Source: Pseudomonas sp. ML96
GTDB lineage: Bacteria > Pseudomonadota > Gammaproteobacteria > Pseudomonadales > Pseudomonadaceae
Direction: 5' to 3'
DNA: 64,000 nucleotides
Assembly: GCF_000761545.1 (NCBI RefSeq)
Contig: NZ_JPMY01000002.1
Span: 124,001 to 188,000 of the forward strand
The position numbers and the translations under genes were made by a program. Numbering within the stretch: the first letter of the stretch is position 1; the number at the start of each line of letters is the position of its first letter. The notes beneath the pieces were generated by a model that did no database searches, was not told where the DNA came from, and saw only the letters and a program-made list of their open reading frames with translations. This document shows, in pieces, positions 17,369 through 26,693 of the stretch.

Positions 17369-18403
17369 ATGACCCTTGCAGTGCAATTCACCGATGTGTC
17401 CCGCGTGTTCGGCGACGTCAAAGCCGTAGACCGGGTGTCCATCGACATCCAGGACGGCGAATTTTTCTCCATGCTCGGCCCCTCCGGCTCGGGCAAGACC
17501 ACCTGCCTGCGCCTGATCGCCGGCTTCGAGCAACCCAGCTCCGGCTCCATCCGCATCCACGGCGAGGAGGCCGCCGGCCTGCCGCCCTACCGCCGCGACG
17601 TCAACACGGTGTTCCAGGACTACGCGCTGTTCCCGCACATGAACGTGCTGGAGAACGTCGCCTACGGCCTCAAGGTCAAGGGCGTCGGCAAGTCCGAGCG
17701 CCTGGCCCGTGCCGAGGAGGCGCTGGGCATGGTGGCGCTGAGCGGCTTCGGCTCGCGCAAGCCGGCGGCCATGTCCGGCGGCCAGCGCCAGCGCGTAGCC
17801 CTGGCCCGCGCCCTGGTCAATCGCCCGCGCGTGCTGCTGCTCGACGAGCCGCTCGGTGCGCTGGATCTCAAGCTACGCGAACAGATGCAGAGCGAGCTGA
17901 AGAAGCTGCAGCGCCAGCTCGGCATCACCTTCATCTTCGTCACCCACGACCAGGGCGAGGCGCTGTCCATGTCCGACCGTGTGGCGGTGTTCAACAAGGG
18001 CCGCATCGAGCAGGTCGACACCCCGCGCAACCTGTACATGCAGCCGGCCAGCGCCTTCGTCGCCGAGTTCGTCGGCACCAGCAACGTGCTCAAGGGCGAA
18101 CTAGCCGTGCGCATCGCCGGCTCGACGCAGCCGTTGTCGATCCGCCCCGAGCATGTGCGCCTGGTGGAAAACGGCAGCAGCCTGCCGGCCAGCGACGAGG
18201 TGGAGATCAGCGGCCTGCTGCACGACATTCAGTACCTCGGCGCCGCCACCCGCTACGAGCTGCAACTGGACAACGGGCAGAACTTCGCCGTGAGCCAGGC
18301 CAACAATCACTGGGGCCAGAGCGATGCGCCCAGCCAGCCGGGGCAGCGCGTAACCGCGCGCTGGGCCCGCAGCGCCATGGTCGCGCTGCGCGAGGAGGCT
18401 TGA
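17369..18403 (+). CDS. ABC transporter ATPase, YdcT/PotA-like
   Basis: 344 residues from the ATG with CTGGAG upstream; in-frame starts farther up lie in the hairpin region. Walker A GPSGSGKT at 37-44, signature MSGGQRQR (SGGQR at 136-140), Walker B LLLDEP (DEP at 159-161), and a switch His in VTHDQGEA. A C-terminal TOBE regulatory domain (about 270-344, SIRPEHVRLVE) marks it as a PotA/spermidine-type ATPase. It powers import through the two permeases encoded next, with the first permease ATG 1 bp after its stop. Confidence 0.92.
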   Translation: MTLAVQFTDVSRVFGDVKAVDRVSIDIQDGEFFSMLGPSGSGKTTCLRLIAGFEQPSSGSIRIHGEEAAGLPPYRRDVNTVFQDYALFPHMNVLENVAYGLKVKGVGKSERLARAEEALGMVALSGFGSRKPAAMSGGQRQRVALARALVNRPRVLLLDEPLGALDLKLREQMQSELKKLQRQLGITFIFVTHDQGEALSMSDRVAVFNKGRIEQVDTPRNLYMQPASAFVAEFVGTSNVLKGELAVRIAGSTQPLSIRPEHVRLVENGSSLPASDEVEISGLLHDIQYLGAATRYELQLDNGQNFAVSQANNHWGQSDAPSQPGQRVTARWARSAMVALREEA

Positions 18404-18404
18404 G

Positions 18405-19346
18405 ATGAGCCAGGCCATCACCGTGCAAGGAGGAGGCGGCGCGCTGCGGCGCCTCTCCGACCTGCTCTACCGCAAACCGACCCTGTACCTGTCGCTGCTG
18501 CTGGTTCCGCCGCTGCTGTGGTTCGGCGCGATCTACCTGGGTTCGCTGCTGACCCTGCTGTGGCAGGGCTTCTACACCTTCGACGACTTCAGCATGACGG
18601 TCACCCCGGACCTGACCCTGGCCAACTTCAAGGCCCTGTTCCAGCCGGCCAACTTCGACATCATCCTGCGCACCGTGAGCATGGCCATCGCCGTGTCCAT
18701 CGCCAGCGGCCTGGTGGCCTTCCCCATCGCCTACTACATGGCGCGCTACACCACCGGCAAGACCAAGGCATTCTTCTACATCGCGGTAATGCTGCCGATG
18801 TGGGCCAGCTACATCGTCAAGGCCTACGCCTGGACCCTGCTGCTGGCCAAGGGCGGGGTGGCCATGTGGTTCATCCAGGCACTGCACCTGCAGCCCGTGC
18901 TGGAGTTCGTGCTGGGCATTCCCGGGGTCGGCGGTAACACCCTGTCGACCTCGCACCTTGGCCGCTTCATGGTGTTCGTCTACATCTGGCTGCCGTTCAT
19001 GATCCTACCGATCCAGGCCTCGCTGGAGCGCCTGCCGCCGTCGCTGCTGCAAGCCTCGGCCGACCTTGGCGCGCACCCGGCGCAGACCTTCCTGCAGGTG
19101 ATCCTGCCGCTGTCGATCCCGGGCATTGCCGCCGGTTCGATCTTCACCTTTAGCCTGACTCTCGGCGACTTCATCGTGCCGCAGCTGGTGGGGCCGCCCG
19201 GCTTCTTCATCGGCAACATGGTGTATTCGCAGCAGGGCTCGATCGGCAACATGCCGATGGCCGCCGCCTTCACCCTGGTGCCGATCGTGCTGATCGCCGT
19301 GTACCTGTCCGTCGTCAAACGCCTGGGGGCCTTCGATGCACTCTGA
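18405..19346 (+). CDS. ABC transporter permease, YdcU/PotB-like
   Basis: 313 residues with about six TM segments, starting [23 protein letters not shown]. The EAA loop that contacts the ATPase is recognisable as [27 protein letters not shown]. It forms the import channel with the second permease, whose start overlaps its last 11 bases. Type I importer of the polyamine/opine group, judged by the partner genes. Confidence 0.92.
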   Translation: MSQAITVQGGGGALRRLSDLLYRKPTLYLSLLLVPPLLWFGAIYLGSLLTLLWQGFYTFDDFSMTVTPDLTLANFKALFQPANFDIILRTVSMAIAVSIASGLVAFPIAYYMARYTTGKTKAFFYIAVMLPMWASYIVKAYAWTLLLAKGGVAMWFIQALHLQPVLEFVLGIPGVGGNTLSTSHLGRFMVFVYIWLPFMILPIQASLERLPPSLLQASADLGAHPAQTFLQVILPLSIPGIAAGSIFTFSLTLGDFIVPQLVGPPGFFIGNMVYSQQGSIGNMPMAAAFTLVPIVLIAVYLSVVKRLGAFDAL

Positions 19347-20142
19347 GAAAGCTTCTTGGGGCCTGAAACTGGCCGCCTGGGGCGGGTTGGTATTCCTGCA
19401 CTTCCCGATCCTGATCATCTTCCTCTACGCCTTCAACAGCGAGAGCGCCGGCTTCAGCTTTCCGCCCAAGGGCCTGACCCTGGGCTGGTTCGCCGTGGCC
19501 TTCGCCCGCGCCGATGTGCTCGAGGCGATCAAGCTGTCGCTGCAGGTGGCCGCCATCGCCACGCTGATCGCCATGCTGCTCGGCACCCTGGCCGCGGCAG
19601 CGCTGTACCGCCGCGACTTCTTCGGCAAGGAGAGCATCTCGATGATGCTGATCCTGCCGATTGCCCTGCCCGGCATCATCACCGGCATCGCCCTGCTCTC
19701 GGCGTTCAAGACCTTCGGCATCGAGCCGGGCCTGCTGACCATCGTCATCGGCCACGCCACCTTCTGCGTGGTGATCGTCTACAACAACGTCATCGCCCGC
19801 TTCCGCCGCACCAGCCACAGCCTGATCGAAGCCAGCATGGACCTGGGCGCCGATGGCTGGCAGACCTTCCGCTACATCGTCCTGCCCAACCTCGGCTCGG
19901 CGCTGCTGGCCGGCGGCATGCTGGCCTTCGCCCTGTCGTTCGACGAGATCATCGTCACCACCTTCACCGCCGGCCACGAGCGCACCCTGCCACTGTGGCT
20001 GCTCAACCAGCTGGCCCGCCCGCGCGACGTGCCGGTGACCAACGTGGTGGCGATGGCGGTGATGCTGGTGACCATGCTGCCGATCCTCGGCGCCTACTAC
20101 CTGACCAAGGGCGGCGAAGGCGTGGCCGGCAGCGGCAAGTGA
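19336..20142 (+). CDS. ABC transporter permease, YdcV/PotC-like
   Basis: 268 residues, about six TM segments. The EAA motif reads [38 protein letters not shown] near 195 is typical of PotC-type permeases. It overlaps the first permease by 11 bases, so translation is probably coupled. A short hairpin follows before the second dehydrogenase gene, 67 bp downstream. Confidence 0.92.
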   Translation: MHSEKASWGLKLAAWGGLVFLHFPILIIFLYAFNSESAGFSFPPKGLTLGWFAVAFARADVLEAIKLSLQVAAIATLIAMLLGTLAAAALYRRDFFGKESISMMLILPIALPGIITGIALLSAFKTFGIEPGLLTIVIGHATFCVVIVYNNVIARFRRTSHSLIEASMDLGADGWQTFRYIVLPNLGSALLAGGMLAFALSFDEIIVTTFTAGHERTLPLWLLNQLARPRDVPVTNVVAMAVMLVTMLPILGAYYLTKGGEGVAGSGK

Positions 20143-20149
20143 CTCCCTC

Positions 20150-20173
20150 CCCCTCGCCGGCCGTGGCGAGGGG
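20150..20173 (+). other. Hairpin between permease and second dehydrogenase
   Basis: CCCCTCGCC and GGCGAGGGG form a perfect 9-bp stem with a short loop in the 67-bp gap. No T-run follows; it may stabilise the upstream mRNA or partly attenuate. Confidence 0.55.
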
Positions 20174-20209
20174 CCCCATTCATGCAAACCCGATAGCGAG
20201 GCTTATGCG

Positions 20210-21634
20210 ATGCAAACCAAACTGCTGATCAACGGCGAACTGGTCGATGGCCTGGGCGCCGCGCAGCCGGTGCTCAACCCCTCCCTGGGCAGCACCCTGG
20301 TACAGATTCCCGAGGCCAGCGCCGAGCAGATCGACGCCGCCGTGCGCGCCGCCGACGCCGCCTTCGACGACTGGTCGCAGACCACTCCGGGCCAGCGTTC
20401 CGCCCTGCTGCTGGCCCTGGCCGATGCCATCGACGCCAACGCCGACGAACTGGCCCGCCTGGAGTCGCAGAACTGCGGCAAGCCCTACGCCGCCGCACGC
20501 AATGACGAGCTGCCCGCCATCGCCGACGTGTTCCGCTTCTTCGCCGGCGCCGCGCGCTGCCTGCAGGGTTCTGCCGCCGGCGAGTACTTGCCGGGCCATA
20601 CCTCGATGATCCGCCGTGACCCGATCGGCGTGGTCGCCTCCATCGCGCCGTGGAACTACCCGCTGATGATGGCCGCCTGGAAGCTGGCCCCGGCCCTGGC
20701 CGCCGGCAACTGCGTGGTGCTCAAGCCCTCCGAGCAGACCCCGCTGACCGCCCTGCGCCTGGGTCAGCTGATCGCCGCTATCTTCCCCGCCGGCGTGGTC
20801 AACATCGTGTTCGGCCGTGGCGCCGCCGTCGGCGAGCCGCTGGTCAACCACACCAAGGTGCGCATGGTCTCGCTGACCGGCTCGATCCCCACCGGTTCGA
20901 AGATCATCTCCAGCACCGCTGCCTCGGTGAAGCGCATGCACATGGAACTGGGCGGCAAGGCGCCGGTGATCATCTTCGACGACGCCGACATCGACGCCGC
21001 CGTCGAGGGCATCCGCACCTTCGGCTTCTACAACGCCGGGCAAGACTGCACGGCCGCCTGCCGCATCTACGCGCAAAAGGGCATCTACGAGAAGTTCGTC
21101 GCCGCCCTCGGCGCAGCTGTGGGCAGCATCAAGCACGGCCTGCAGGACGACGCCAGCACCGAGCTCGGCCCGCTGATCACCGAGGTGCATCGCCAGCGCG
21201 TGGCCGGCTTCGTCGAGCGCGCCAGCGCGGTGTCACACATCGAGGTGGTCACCGGCGGCAAGGCCCCGGCCGGCAACGGCTTCTTCTTCCTGCCCACGGT
21301 GCTCGCCGGCGCCAAGCAGAGCGACGAGATCGTCCAACGCGAGGTGTTCGGCCCGGTGGTCTCGGTCACCCCGTTCGACGACGAAGCGCAGGCCCTGGCC
21401 TGGGCCAACGCCTCCGAGTACGGTCTGGCCAGCTCGGTGTGGACCCGCGACGTCGGCCGCGCCCATCGCCTGTCGGCGCGCCTGCAGTACGGCTGCACCT
21501 GGGTCAACACGCACTTCATGCTGGTCAGCGAGATGCCGCATGGCGGCCTGAAACTCTCCGGCTACGGCAAGGACATGTCCATGTACGGGCTGGAGGACTA
21601 CACCGCCATCCGTCACGTGATGATCAAGCACTGA
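20210..21634 (+). CDS. 4-aminobutyraldehyde (PatD-like) dehydrogenase, copy 2
   Basis: 474 residues. It has the same architecture as the copy at 14379: PWNYP at 148-152, general base E246 in MELGGK, catalytic C280 in [10 protein letters not shown], and an identical closing style ([16 protein letters not shown]). The two proteins align almost end to end by eye, so they are paralogues. It closes the transporter operon exactly as patD closes ydcSTUV in E. coli, making this copy the likelier true orthologue of PatD. Substrate differences between the two copies cannot be read from sequence. Confidence 0.9.
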   Translation: MQTKLLINGELVDGLGAAQPVLNPSLGSTLVQIPEASAEQIDAAVRAADAAFDDWSQTTPGQRSALLLALADAIDANADELARLESQNCGKPYAAARNDELPAIADVFRFFAGAARCLQGSAAGEYLPGHTSMIRRDPIGVVASIAPWNYPLMMAAWKLAPALAAGNCVVLKPSEQTPLTALRLGQLIAAIFPAGVVNIVFGRGAAVGEPLVNHTKVRMVSLTGSIPTGSKIISSTAASVKRMHMELGGKAPVIIFDDADIDAAVEGIRTFGFYNAGQDCTAACRIYAQKGIYEKFVAALGAAVGSIKHGLQDDASTELGPLITEVHRQRVAGFVERASAVSHIEVVTGGKAPAGNGFFFLPTVLAGAKQSDEIVQREVFGPVVSVTPFDDEAQALAWANASEYGLASSVWTRDVGRAHRLSARLQYGCTWVNTHFMLVSEMPHGGLKLSGYGKDMSMYGLEDYTAIRHVMIKH

Positions 21635-21757
21635 TCTGAGCGCCGCGCACTTGGCCGGGCGTTGTTGGCCAGAACCTCGAAATGCTCATGTACTTCAGTA
21701 CATTCCGCTTTCTCGGCTCTGACCGCCTAGCCCTGCCGGCGCGCGCGACGCTCAGAT
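21634..21757 (+). repeat. Palindromic intergenic repeat, copy 2 (full length)
   Basis: A 124-bp imperfect palindrome with ends ATCTGAGCG (21634-21642) and CGCTCAGAT (21749-21757), beginning on the last base of the dehydrogenase stop codon. The core (21679-21712) is GAAATGCTCAT, GTAC, a 4-nt loop, GTAC and ATTCCGCTTTC, matching the core of copy 1 read on the minus strand. Outer landmarks GCGTTGTTG and CGCCTAGCC are shared too. The rest of the gap to 21872 has only an RBS for the next gene. Confidence 0.85.
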
Positions 21758-21872
21758 AACTCCAATGTTTTTCTGCTCCACGGGCGGTGCTCGGCACCGC
21801 TCGCGGGCAGCGCTACGCCGATTTCGGGCCAGCCGGCCCACAACCCGCGGGTACGCCCGCACGGAGGCAAGC

Positions 21873-22346
21873 ATGCGTCATCTCGTCAGAGCGTTATCCC
21901 TGCTGTCGCTGTTCTGTTTCGCCCACCTGGCCCAGGCGGCCGATGCCAAGGCCATAGTCGACGGCTACATGGCCGCCTGGAACGCCCACGACGCCGATAA
22001 GGCCGCGACCTTCCTGGCCGAAGACGCGGTGTACTTCGACGCCACCGTCGGCACGCCGCAGAACGGCAAGGCCGCCGCCCGCGACAACGTGATCAAGGTC
22101 TTCGTCGGCGCCGTGCCGGACCTGAAGTGGGAGATGACCAGCGCGCCCATCGTCAGCGCCGACGGCATCGCCTTCCAGTGGAAGTTCAGCGGCACCAACA
22201 GCGGCGCCTGGAGCGCGGAGACCCCGGCTACCGGCAAGCCGCTGGTGTTCGAAGGCGTCAGTTTCATCCGCATCAAGGACGGCAAGATCGCCTACCAGGG
22301 CGATTACTACGATGCCTTGGGCTTCAACAAGCAACTCGGCTGGTAA
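21873..22346 (+). CDS. Secreted SnoaL/NTF2-fold protein of unknown function
   Basis: 157 residues from an ATG with a GGAGG RBS. A signal peptide (MRHLVRALSLLSLFCFAHLAQAA, cleaved near 22) is followed by a SnoaL-like polyketide-cyclase fold: YMAAWNAHDADKAATFLAEDAVYFD is the typical first helix and strand, and GVSFIRIKDGKIAYQGDYYD the closing strands. Members bind or convert small hydrophobic molecules; no substrate is indicated. It sits between two palindromic repeats, so it is transcriptionally isolated from the ABC operon. Confidence 0.82.
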   Translation: MRHLVRALSLLSLFCFAHLAQAADAKAIVDGYMAAWNAHDADKAATFLAEDAVYFDATVGTPQNGKAAARDNVIKVFVGAVPDLKWEMTSAPIVSADGIAFQWKFSGTNSGAWSAETPATGKPLVFEGVSFIRIKDGKIAYQGDYYDALGFNKQLGW

Positions 22347-22350
22347 ATCC

Positions 22351-22424
22351 GATCTGCTGCGCGTCGGCCATGCGTTGTTGGAAAAGGGCCGCCTAGGCCT
22401 AGCCTGGCTCTAGCTCGCGAGATC
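22351..22424 (+). repeat. Palindromic intergenic repeat, copy 3 (short form without core)
   Basis: A 74-bp element starting 5 bases after the SnoaL-like gene stop. It keeps the outer landmarks of copies 1 and 2 (CTGCGC, TCGGCCATGCGTTGTTG, then GCCTAGCCTGG) in the same order and direction, but lacks the GAAATGCTCAT/TCCGCTTTC core. Ends GATCT and AGATC pair. Confidence 0.75.
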
Positions 22425-22438
22425 GAACCACAAAGCGG

Positions 22439-22455
22439 GGCGCCCTGCGGGCGCC
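22439..22455 (-). terminator. Hairpin downstream of the cytosine deaminase-like gene
   Basis: GGCGCCC, TGC, GGGCGCC form a perfect 7-bp stem 3 bases beyond the deaminase stop. On the minus strand it is followed by CCGCTTTG, a poor T-tract, so termination is likely but not strong. Confidence 0.55.
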
Positions 22456-22458
22456 ACG

Positions 22459-22896
22459 CTACTCGCCGATATCCTCGTTCCACAGCTCCGGCTTGGCGGC
22501 GATGAATTCCTCCATCAGCCGTATGCACTCGGCGTCCTGCAGCACCTCGAGCTGTACGCCGCGCTCGCGCAGCAGCGCCTCTTCGCCGAGGAAGGTACGG
22601 TTCTCGCCGATCACCACCCGTGGAATGCCGTACAGCAGGATCGCCCCGCTGCACATGGCGCACGGCGACAGCGTGGTGTAGAGCACCGCCTCGCGGTAGA
22701 CCCGCGCCGGCTGGCGGCCGGCATTCTCGAAGGCATCCATCTCGCCGTGACGAATGGCGCTGCCCTGCTGCACCCGACGATTGTGGCCACGGCCGATGAT
22801 GCGGCCGTCATGCACGATCACCGAGCCGATGGGAATGCCACCCTCGGCCAGGCCCTGGCGGGCTTCCTCGATGGCGGCTTGCATGAAGGGGTCCAT
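22459..22896 (-). CDS. Yeast-type cytosine deaminase-like zinc deaminase
   Basis: 145 residues from an ATG with GAGGAG upstream. The zinc site of the cytidine/deoxycytidylate deaminase superfamily is complete: H50-G-E52 in RHGEMDAFENAGR and C79/C82 in SPCAMCSGAI. The ENAGR that follows HxE and the SPCxMCxGAI pattern resemble fungal cytosine deaminase (Fcy1) rather than E. coli CodA or TadA. It would convert cytosine to uracil for salvage, though guanine or another nucleobase substrate is possible. It is downstream of recJ on the same strand with a 61-bp gap. Confidence 0.85.
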   Translation of the reverse strand: MDPFMQAAIEEARQGLAEGGIPIGSVIVHDGRIIGRGHNRRVQQGSAIRHGEMDAFENAGRQPARVYREAVLYTTLSPCAMCSGAILLYGIPRVVIGENRTFLGEEALLRERGVQLEVLQDAECIRLMEEFIAAKPELWNEDIGE

Positions 22897-22957
22897 ATGC
22901 GCTCCTCGTTGGGTTCGCGGCCTGGCTCGCGCCGCCACCCAACCTTAGCGCACAGAC

Positions 22958-24673
22958 TCAGCGCGGTGCGAGGTGCGCCACCAGCAGCTGCACACTCTCG
23001 CGGCCCTGGTACTCGTTGACGTCCAGTTTGTAGGCCAGCTCCACCCAGCGCACGCTGGCGTTGGGCCAGACCTCGCGGTCGACGTTGAAGGCGATGCCGT
23101 CCAGGGTCTGCCCGCCGCACTCGGTCTTGAGCACCAGCTTCAGGTGCTTCTCGCCCACCACGCGCTGGGTGACGATCTGGAACACGCCATGGAACAGCGG
23201 CTCGGGAAAGTGCTGGCCCCACGGCCCTGCGTGGCGCAGGGACTTGGCCAGCTCCAGGTGGAACTCCTCGACGCCCAGCTGGCCATCGGACAGCAGGCGC
23301 CCGGTGAGGTCGTCCTCGCTGAGTTGGCGGCGCACCTCGGCATCGAAGGCGGCGGCGAAGGCACCGTAGTTCTCCTGCGGCAGCGACAGGCCGGCGGCCA
23401 TGGCGTGGCCACCGAACTTGCTGATCAGCCCCGGATGGCGCGCCGCCACGGCGTCCAGCGCATCGCGGATATGCAGGCCCGGTATCGAACGCGCCGAACC
23501 CTTGAGCAGGCCGTCGCCGGCGTCGGCGAAGGCGATGGCCGGGCGGTGGTAACGCTCCTTGAGGCGCGAAGCGAGGATGCCGATCACGCCCTGGTGCCAG
23601 TCCGCCTCGAACAGGCACAGGCCGAACGGCATGTCCTCCAGGCTGAGGTCCTTGAGCTGGGCCAGCGCCTCGCGCTGCATGCCCTGCTCGATGGCCTTGC
23701 GGTCCTTGTTCAGGTCGTCGAGCTGCTGGGCCATGTCCGCCACCAGCGCCTCGTCGTCGCATAGCAGGCACTCGATGCCCAGACTCATATCGTCCAAACG
23801 ACCTGCCGCATTCAGGCGCGGACCAAGAATGAAGCCGAGGTCGGTGGAGCTGATGCGCGCCGCCTGGCGCCCAGCCACGTCGAGAATGGCCTTGAGCCCC
23901 GGACGCGCTCGGCCGGCGCGGATACGCGCCAGGCCCTGGTGCACCAGGATGCGGTTGTTGGCGTCCAGCGGCACCACGTCGGCCACGCTGCCCAGCGCCA
24001 CCAGGTCGAGCAGCTCGCCCAGGTTCGGCTCGGCAATGCCGGCGCGGGCGAACCAGTCGACCTCGCGCAGCCTGGCGCGCAGGGCCAGCAGCACGTAGAA
24101 GATCACCCCGACCCCGGCCAGCGCCTTGCTCGGGAAGTCGCAGCCCGGCTGGTTGGGATTGACGATGGCGTCGGCCGCCGGCAGCTCGGGGCCCGGCAGG
24201 TGGTGGTCGGTGACCAGCACCTTGAGCCCGGCGGCCTTGGCCGCGGCCACGCCCTCGACGCTGGAGATGCCGTTGTCCACCGTCACCAACAGATCGGGCC
24301 GGCGCTCCAGGGCTACGGCGACGATCTCCGGAGTCAGGCCGTAGCCATACTCGAAGCGGTTTGGCACCAGGTAGTCGACATGCGCGGCGCCGAGCATGCG
24401 CAGGCCGAGCACGCCGACCGAGCTGGCGGTGGCGCCGTCGGCGTCGAAGTCGCCGACATAGAGAATGCGCTGGCGTTGCTCCAGAGCCTGCACCAGCAAC
24501 TCCACCGCACCATCGATACCCTTCAGCTGCTGGTACGGAATCAGCCGCGCCAGGCCCTTGTCCAGCTCGGCGGCGGACTGCACGCCGCGGGCGGCGTACA
24601 GGCGGGTCAGCAGGGGCGGCAGCTCGCCCAAGTCAGGCAGTGAGGCAGGTAGCGGGCGAAGATCGATGCGCAT
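22958..24673 (-). CDS. recJ: Single-strand DNA exonuclease RecJ
   Basis: 571 residues, the usual RecJ length. The DHH phosphoesterase motifs are intact: GDFDADGATA (74-83), VTVDNG near 130, and DHHLPG (D156-H157-H158). A DHHA1 domain near 400-420 carries SKFGGHAMAAGLS, and a C-terminal OB domain follows. RecJ degrades 5' single strands during RecFOR recombination, mismatch repair and base excision repair. It lies with yaeQ upstream (66 bp gap) as in P. aeruginosa. Confidence 0.97.
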   Translation of the reverse strand: MRIDLRPLPASLPDLGELPPLLTRLYAARGVQSAAELDKGLARLIPYQQLKGIDGAVELLVQALEQRQRILYVGDFDADGATASSVGVLGLRMLGAAHVDYLVPNRFEYGYGLTPEIVAVALERRPDLLVTVDNGISSVEGVAAAKAAGLKVLVTDHHLPGPELPAADAIVNPNQPGCDFPSKALAGVGVIFYVLLALRARLREVDWFARAGIAEPNLGELLDLVALGSVADVVPLDANNRILVHQGLARIRAGRARPGLKAILDVAGRQAARISSTDLGFILGPRLNAAGRLDDMSLGIECLLCDDEALVADMAQQLDDLNKDRKAIEQGMQREALAQLKDLSLEDMPFGLCLFEADWHQGVIGILASRLKERYHRPAIAFADAGDGLLKGSARSIPGLHIRDALDAVAARHPGLISKFGGHAMAAGLSLPQENYGAFAAAFDAEVRRQLSEDDLTGRLLSDGQLGVEEFHLELAKSLRHAGPWGQHFPEPLFHGVFQIVTQRVVGEKHLKLVLKTECGGQTLDGIAFNVDREVWPNASVRWVELAYKLDVNEYQGRESVQLLVAHLAPR

Positions 24674-24739
24674 GGAACAACCATGTAGGGCGGGCGAACC
24701 CGGGTGAATCGGCGGTGCGGTGGAAAGCGCTGCGAGCGA

Positions 24740-25279
24740 TCAACGCTCGCCGTGCAGCCACTCCAGCGGAATCTCGTGCTGACCGCGCTCGTCGGTGACG
24801 TAGAGCAGGCCGTCGCTGATCATCACGCTCCAGCTCACCGAGCGCGGCAGGTCGCGGGCCAGGTTCTCCAGCGCTTCCTGGTCGACGCCGACCACGTTGA
24901 TGTTCTTCAGGCTGCGCACGCCGTCGAGCACCTTGGTCTGCCACACGCGCAGGTTGCCGTAGGCCACCAGGCTGAAACGCTCGGTACGGCGCGAGCACCA
25001 GGTGATGCGCTCGGCATCCGGCTGGCCGACTTCGATCCAGTGCAGCACGCGGTCGTCCAGGCTCTTCTCCCACAGCGCCGGCTCATCGACGTCGGACAGG
25101 CCGCGACCGAATGCCAGCTGCTCGTGGTACCACAGGGCGTAGGCGATCAGCCGCACGCACAGGCGTTCCTCGGTCTCGGAGGGGTGCTTGGCCACGGTGA
25201 ACCGCAGGTTCTCGTAGACGTTGCGGTCGAGGTCGGTGAGGTTCAGTTCGACTTTGTAGGGCGTGGCTTGCAGGGCCAT
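24740..25279 (-). CDS. YaeQ-family protein
   Basis: 179 residues, the typical YaeQ length. The family pattern includes the start MALQATPYKVELNLTDLDRN, a central ALWYHEQLAFGRGLSDVDEPALWEK, and GQPDAERITWCSRRT. YaeQ has a PD-(D/E)xK nuclease-like fold; the role once proposed, compensating for the transcription antiterminator RfaH, is not firmly established. Cytoplasmic, no signal. It precedes recJ on the same strand, an arrangement also known in P. aeruginosa. Confidence 0.92.
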   Translation of the reverse strand: MALQATPYKVELNLTDLDRNVYENLRFTVAKHPSETEERLCVRLIAYALWYHEQLAFGRGLSDVDEPALWEKSLDDRVLHWIEVGQPDAERITWCSRRTERFSLVAYGNLRVWQTKVLDGVRSLKNINVVGVDQEALENLARDLPRSVSWSVMISDGLLYVTDERGQHEIPLEWLHGER

Positions 25280-25341
25280 GGGCGGGCTTCTTGGCTGATT
25301 CGGGAAGGCGGCAAGTCTAACCGATTCGCCTCACTTCCTGC

Positions 25342-26487
25342 TTAGCGCTGCTCCGCCCGATACAGCTCCACGCGGTTGCGCCCGGCCGCTTTGGCCGCGT
25401 ACAGCGCCTGGTCGGCCTGCAGCAGCAGGCGGTTCAGCTCGTGTCCGGCGTCCTGCGCCACGGCCACGCCGATGCTCACGCTGAGCTGATCTTCAGCGAC
25501 GAACGGCAGCTCGGCGAACTCGCGGCGAATGCGCTCGGCCAGCGCCAGCCCGGCCTGGGCATCCGCCCCGGTCAGCAGGCAGACGAACTCCTCGCCACCG
25601 ATGCGCGCGCAGAGGTCCTGCTGACGCGAGCGGCTGGCGAGAATGCGGCCGAACTCGGCCAGCGCCTGGTCGCCGGCGGCGTGACCGAAGCTGTCGTTGA
25701 GCCGCTTGAAGTGGTCGAGGTCGCAGAGCAGCAGCACCGCCGGCAAATGCCGCCGCGCGCATTCGCCCAGCTGCAGCTCGGCGGCGTCGACGAAGGCGCG
25801 GCGATTACCGATGCCGGTCAGCGGATCGCGCAGGGCGGCGCTCTTGTAACGCAGCTCGGCGCGCTCCTTGACCATCGCCAGGGTCACGAACGCCAGGCCG
25901 ATCACGTAGAGCAGGGTCTCCAGCACCACCAGCGAGAAGAACGGCGTGCTCTGCCCACTGGAAGCGAATGGCAGGCTGGAGTCGACAAAGGCGCGCACGA
26001 CATAAAAGCCCATGTGGATCGACGCCAGCAGCAAGGCCGGGCGCACATCCACCTCCAGCACTCGCCGCCGGCGCCACAGTTCCCAGGCGCCGAGCCCGGC
26101 ATACGCGGCCATCAGCAACGAGGCTACGGTGATCCGCACCGGCAGCGACTGGTAGAACGCCGGCACCAGGCACAGCAGCATCCACAGCGCCGGACCGGCC
26201 AATATGGCCACGACGCTCGGCCGTCGGCCGGCGAACACTCGCAGCGAGGTCCAGGTCAACGCCGCGCTGAGCAGGATCAGCACGTTGCCAAGCACAATCG
26301 GCACCCAGTCGATATTCATCTCGCGCAGGCTGCCGAGCAACGTGCCCAGTGCCCCTACCAGCAGGCCACCCGACAGGTAGCCAAGCGTGCTGTCACGCCC
26401 GCGGCTCCAGGCATGCAGCATGAGCACGCCGACCAGGGTCAGGATGTAGATATCCAGCAGCACCAGGGTGGCGAGGTTCAGCTGCAT
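25342..26487 (-). CDS. Seven-TM membrane diguanylate cyclase
   Basis: 381 residues. About six or seven TM helices occupy 5-205 with almost no extracytoplasmic loop, so the sensor is buried in the membrane. A GGDEF domain (about 215-375) follows. The active site is GGEEF (297-301), a functional variant, and an RQQD I-site (288-291) lies five residues before it. It should synthesise c-di-GMP with product inhibition. It is transcribed alone, 62 bp upstream of yaeQ. The 206-bp gap before the CoA transferase (26488-26693) holds the divergent promoters and no other recognisable feature. Confidence 0.9.
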   Translation of the reverse strand: MQLNLATLVLLDIYILTLVGVLMLHAWSRGRDSTLGYLSGGLLVGALGTLLGSLREMNIDWVPIVLGNVLILLSAALTWTSLRVFAGRRPSVVAILAGPALWMLLCLVPAFYQSLPVRITVASLLMAAYAGLGAWELWRRRRVLEVDVRPALLLASIHMGFYVVRAFVDSSLPFASSGQSTPFFSLVVLETLLYVIGLAFVTLAMVKERAELRYKSAALRDPLTGIGNRRAFVDAAELQLGECARRHLPAVLLLCDLDHFKRLNDSFGHAAGDQALAEFGRILASRSRQQDLCARIGGEEFVCLLTGADAQAGLALAERIRREFAELPFVAEDQLSVSIGVAVAQDAGHELNRLLLQADQALYAAKAAGRNRVELYRAEQR

Positions 26488-26693
26488 GGCGCATGCGCCC
26501 TGGCGTCAGGGTGGCAAAGAGATAGGCAAAGCATGGGGCGAATTACTAAACGATCGGTCAAAAAAGAACCGACTGTACGCTCTGCGGCGGGCATCCGCCA
26601 GCAACAGGCATCAAATTGCCATCACGCAAAAGCCTGTCGCCCTCGCGCGGCAGGCGCTACAGTCGCCGGCACTTCTCACGCCTGGATGCTCCG

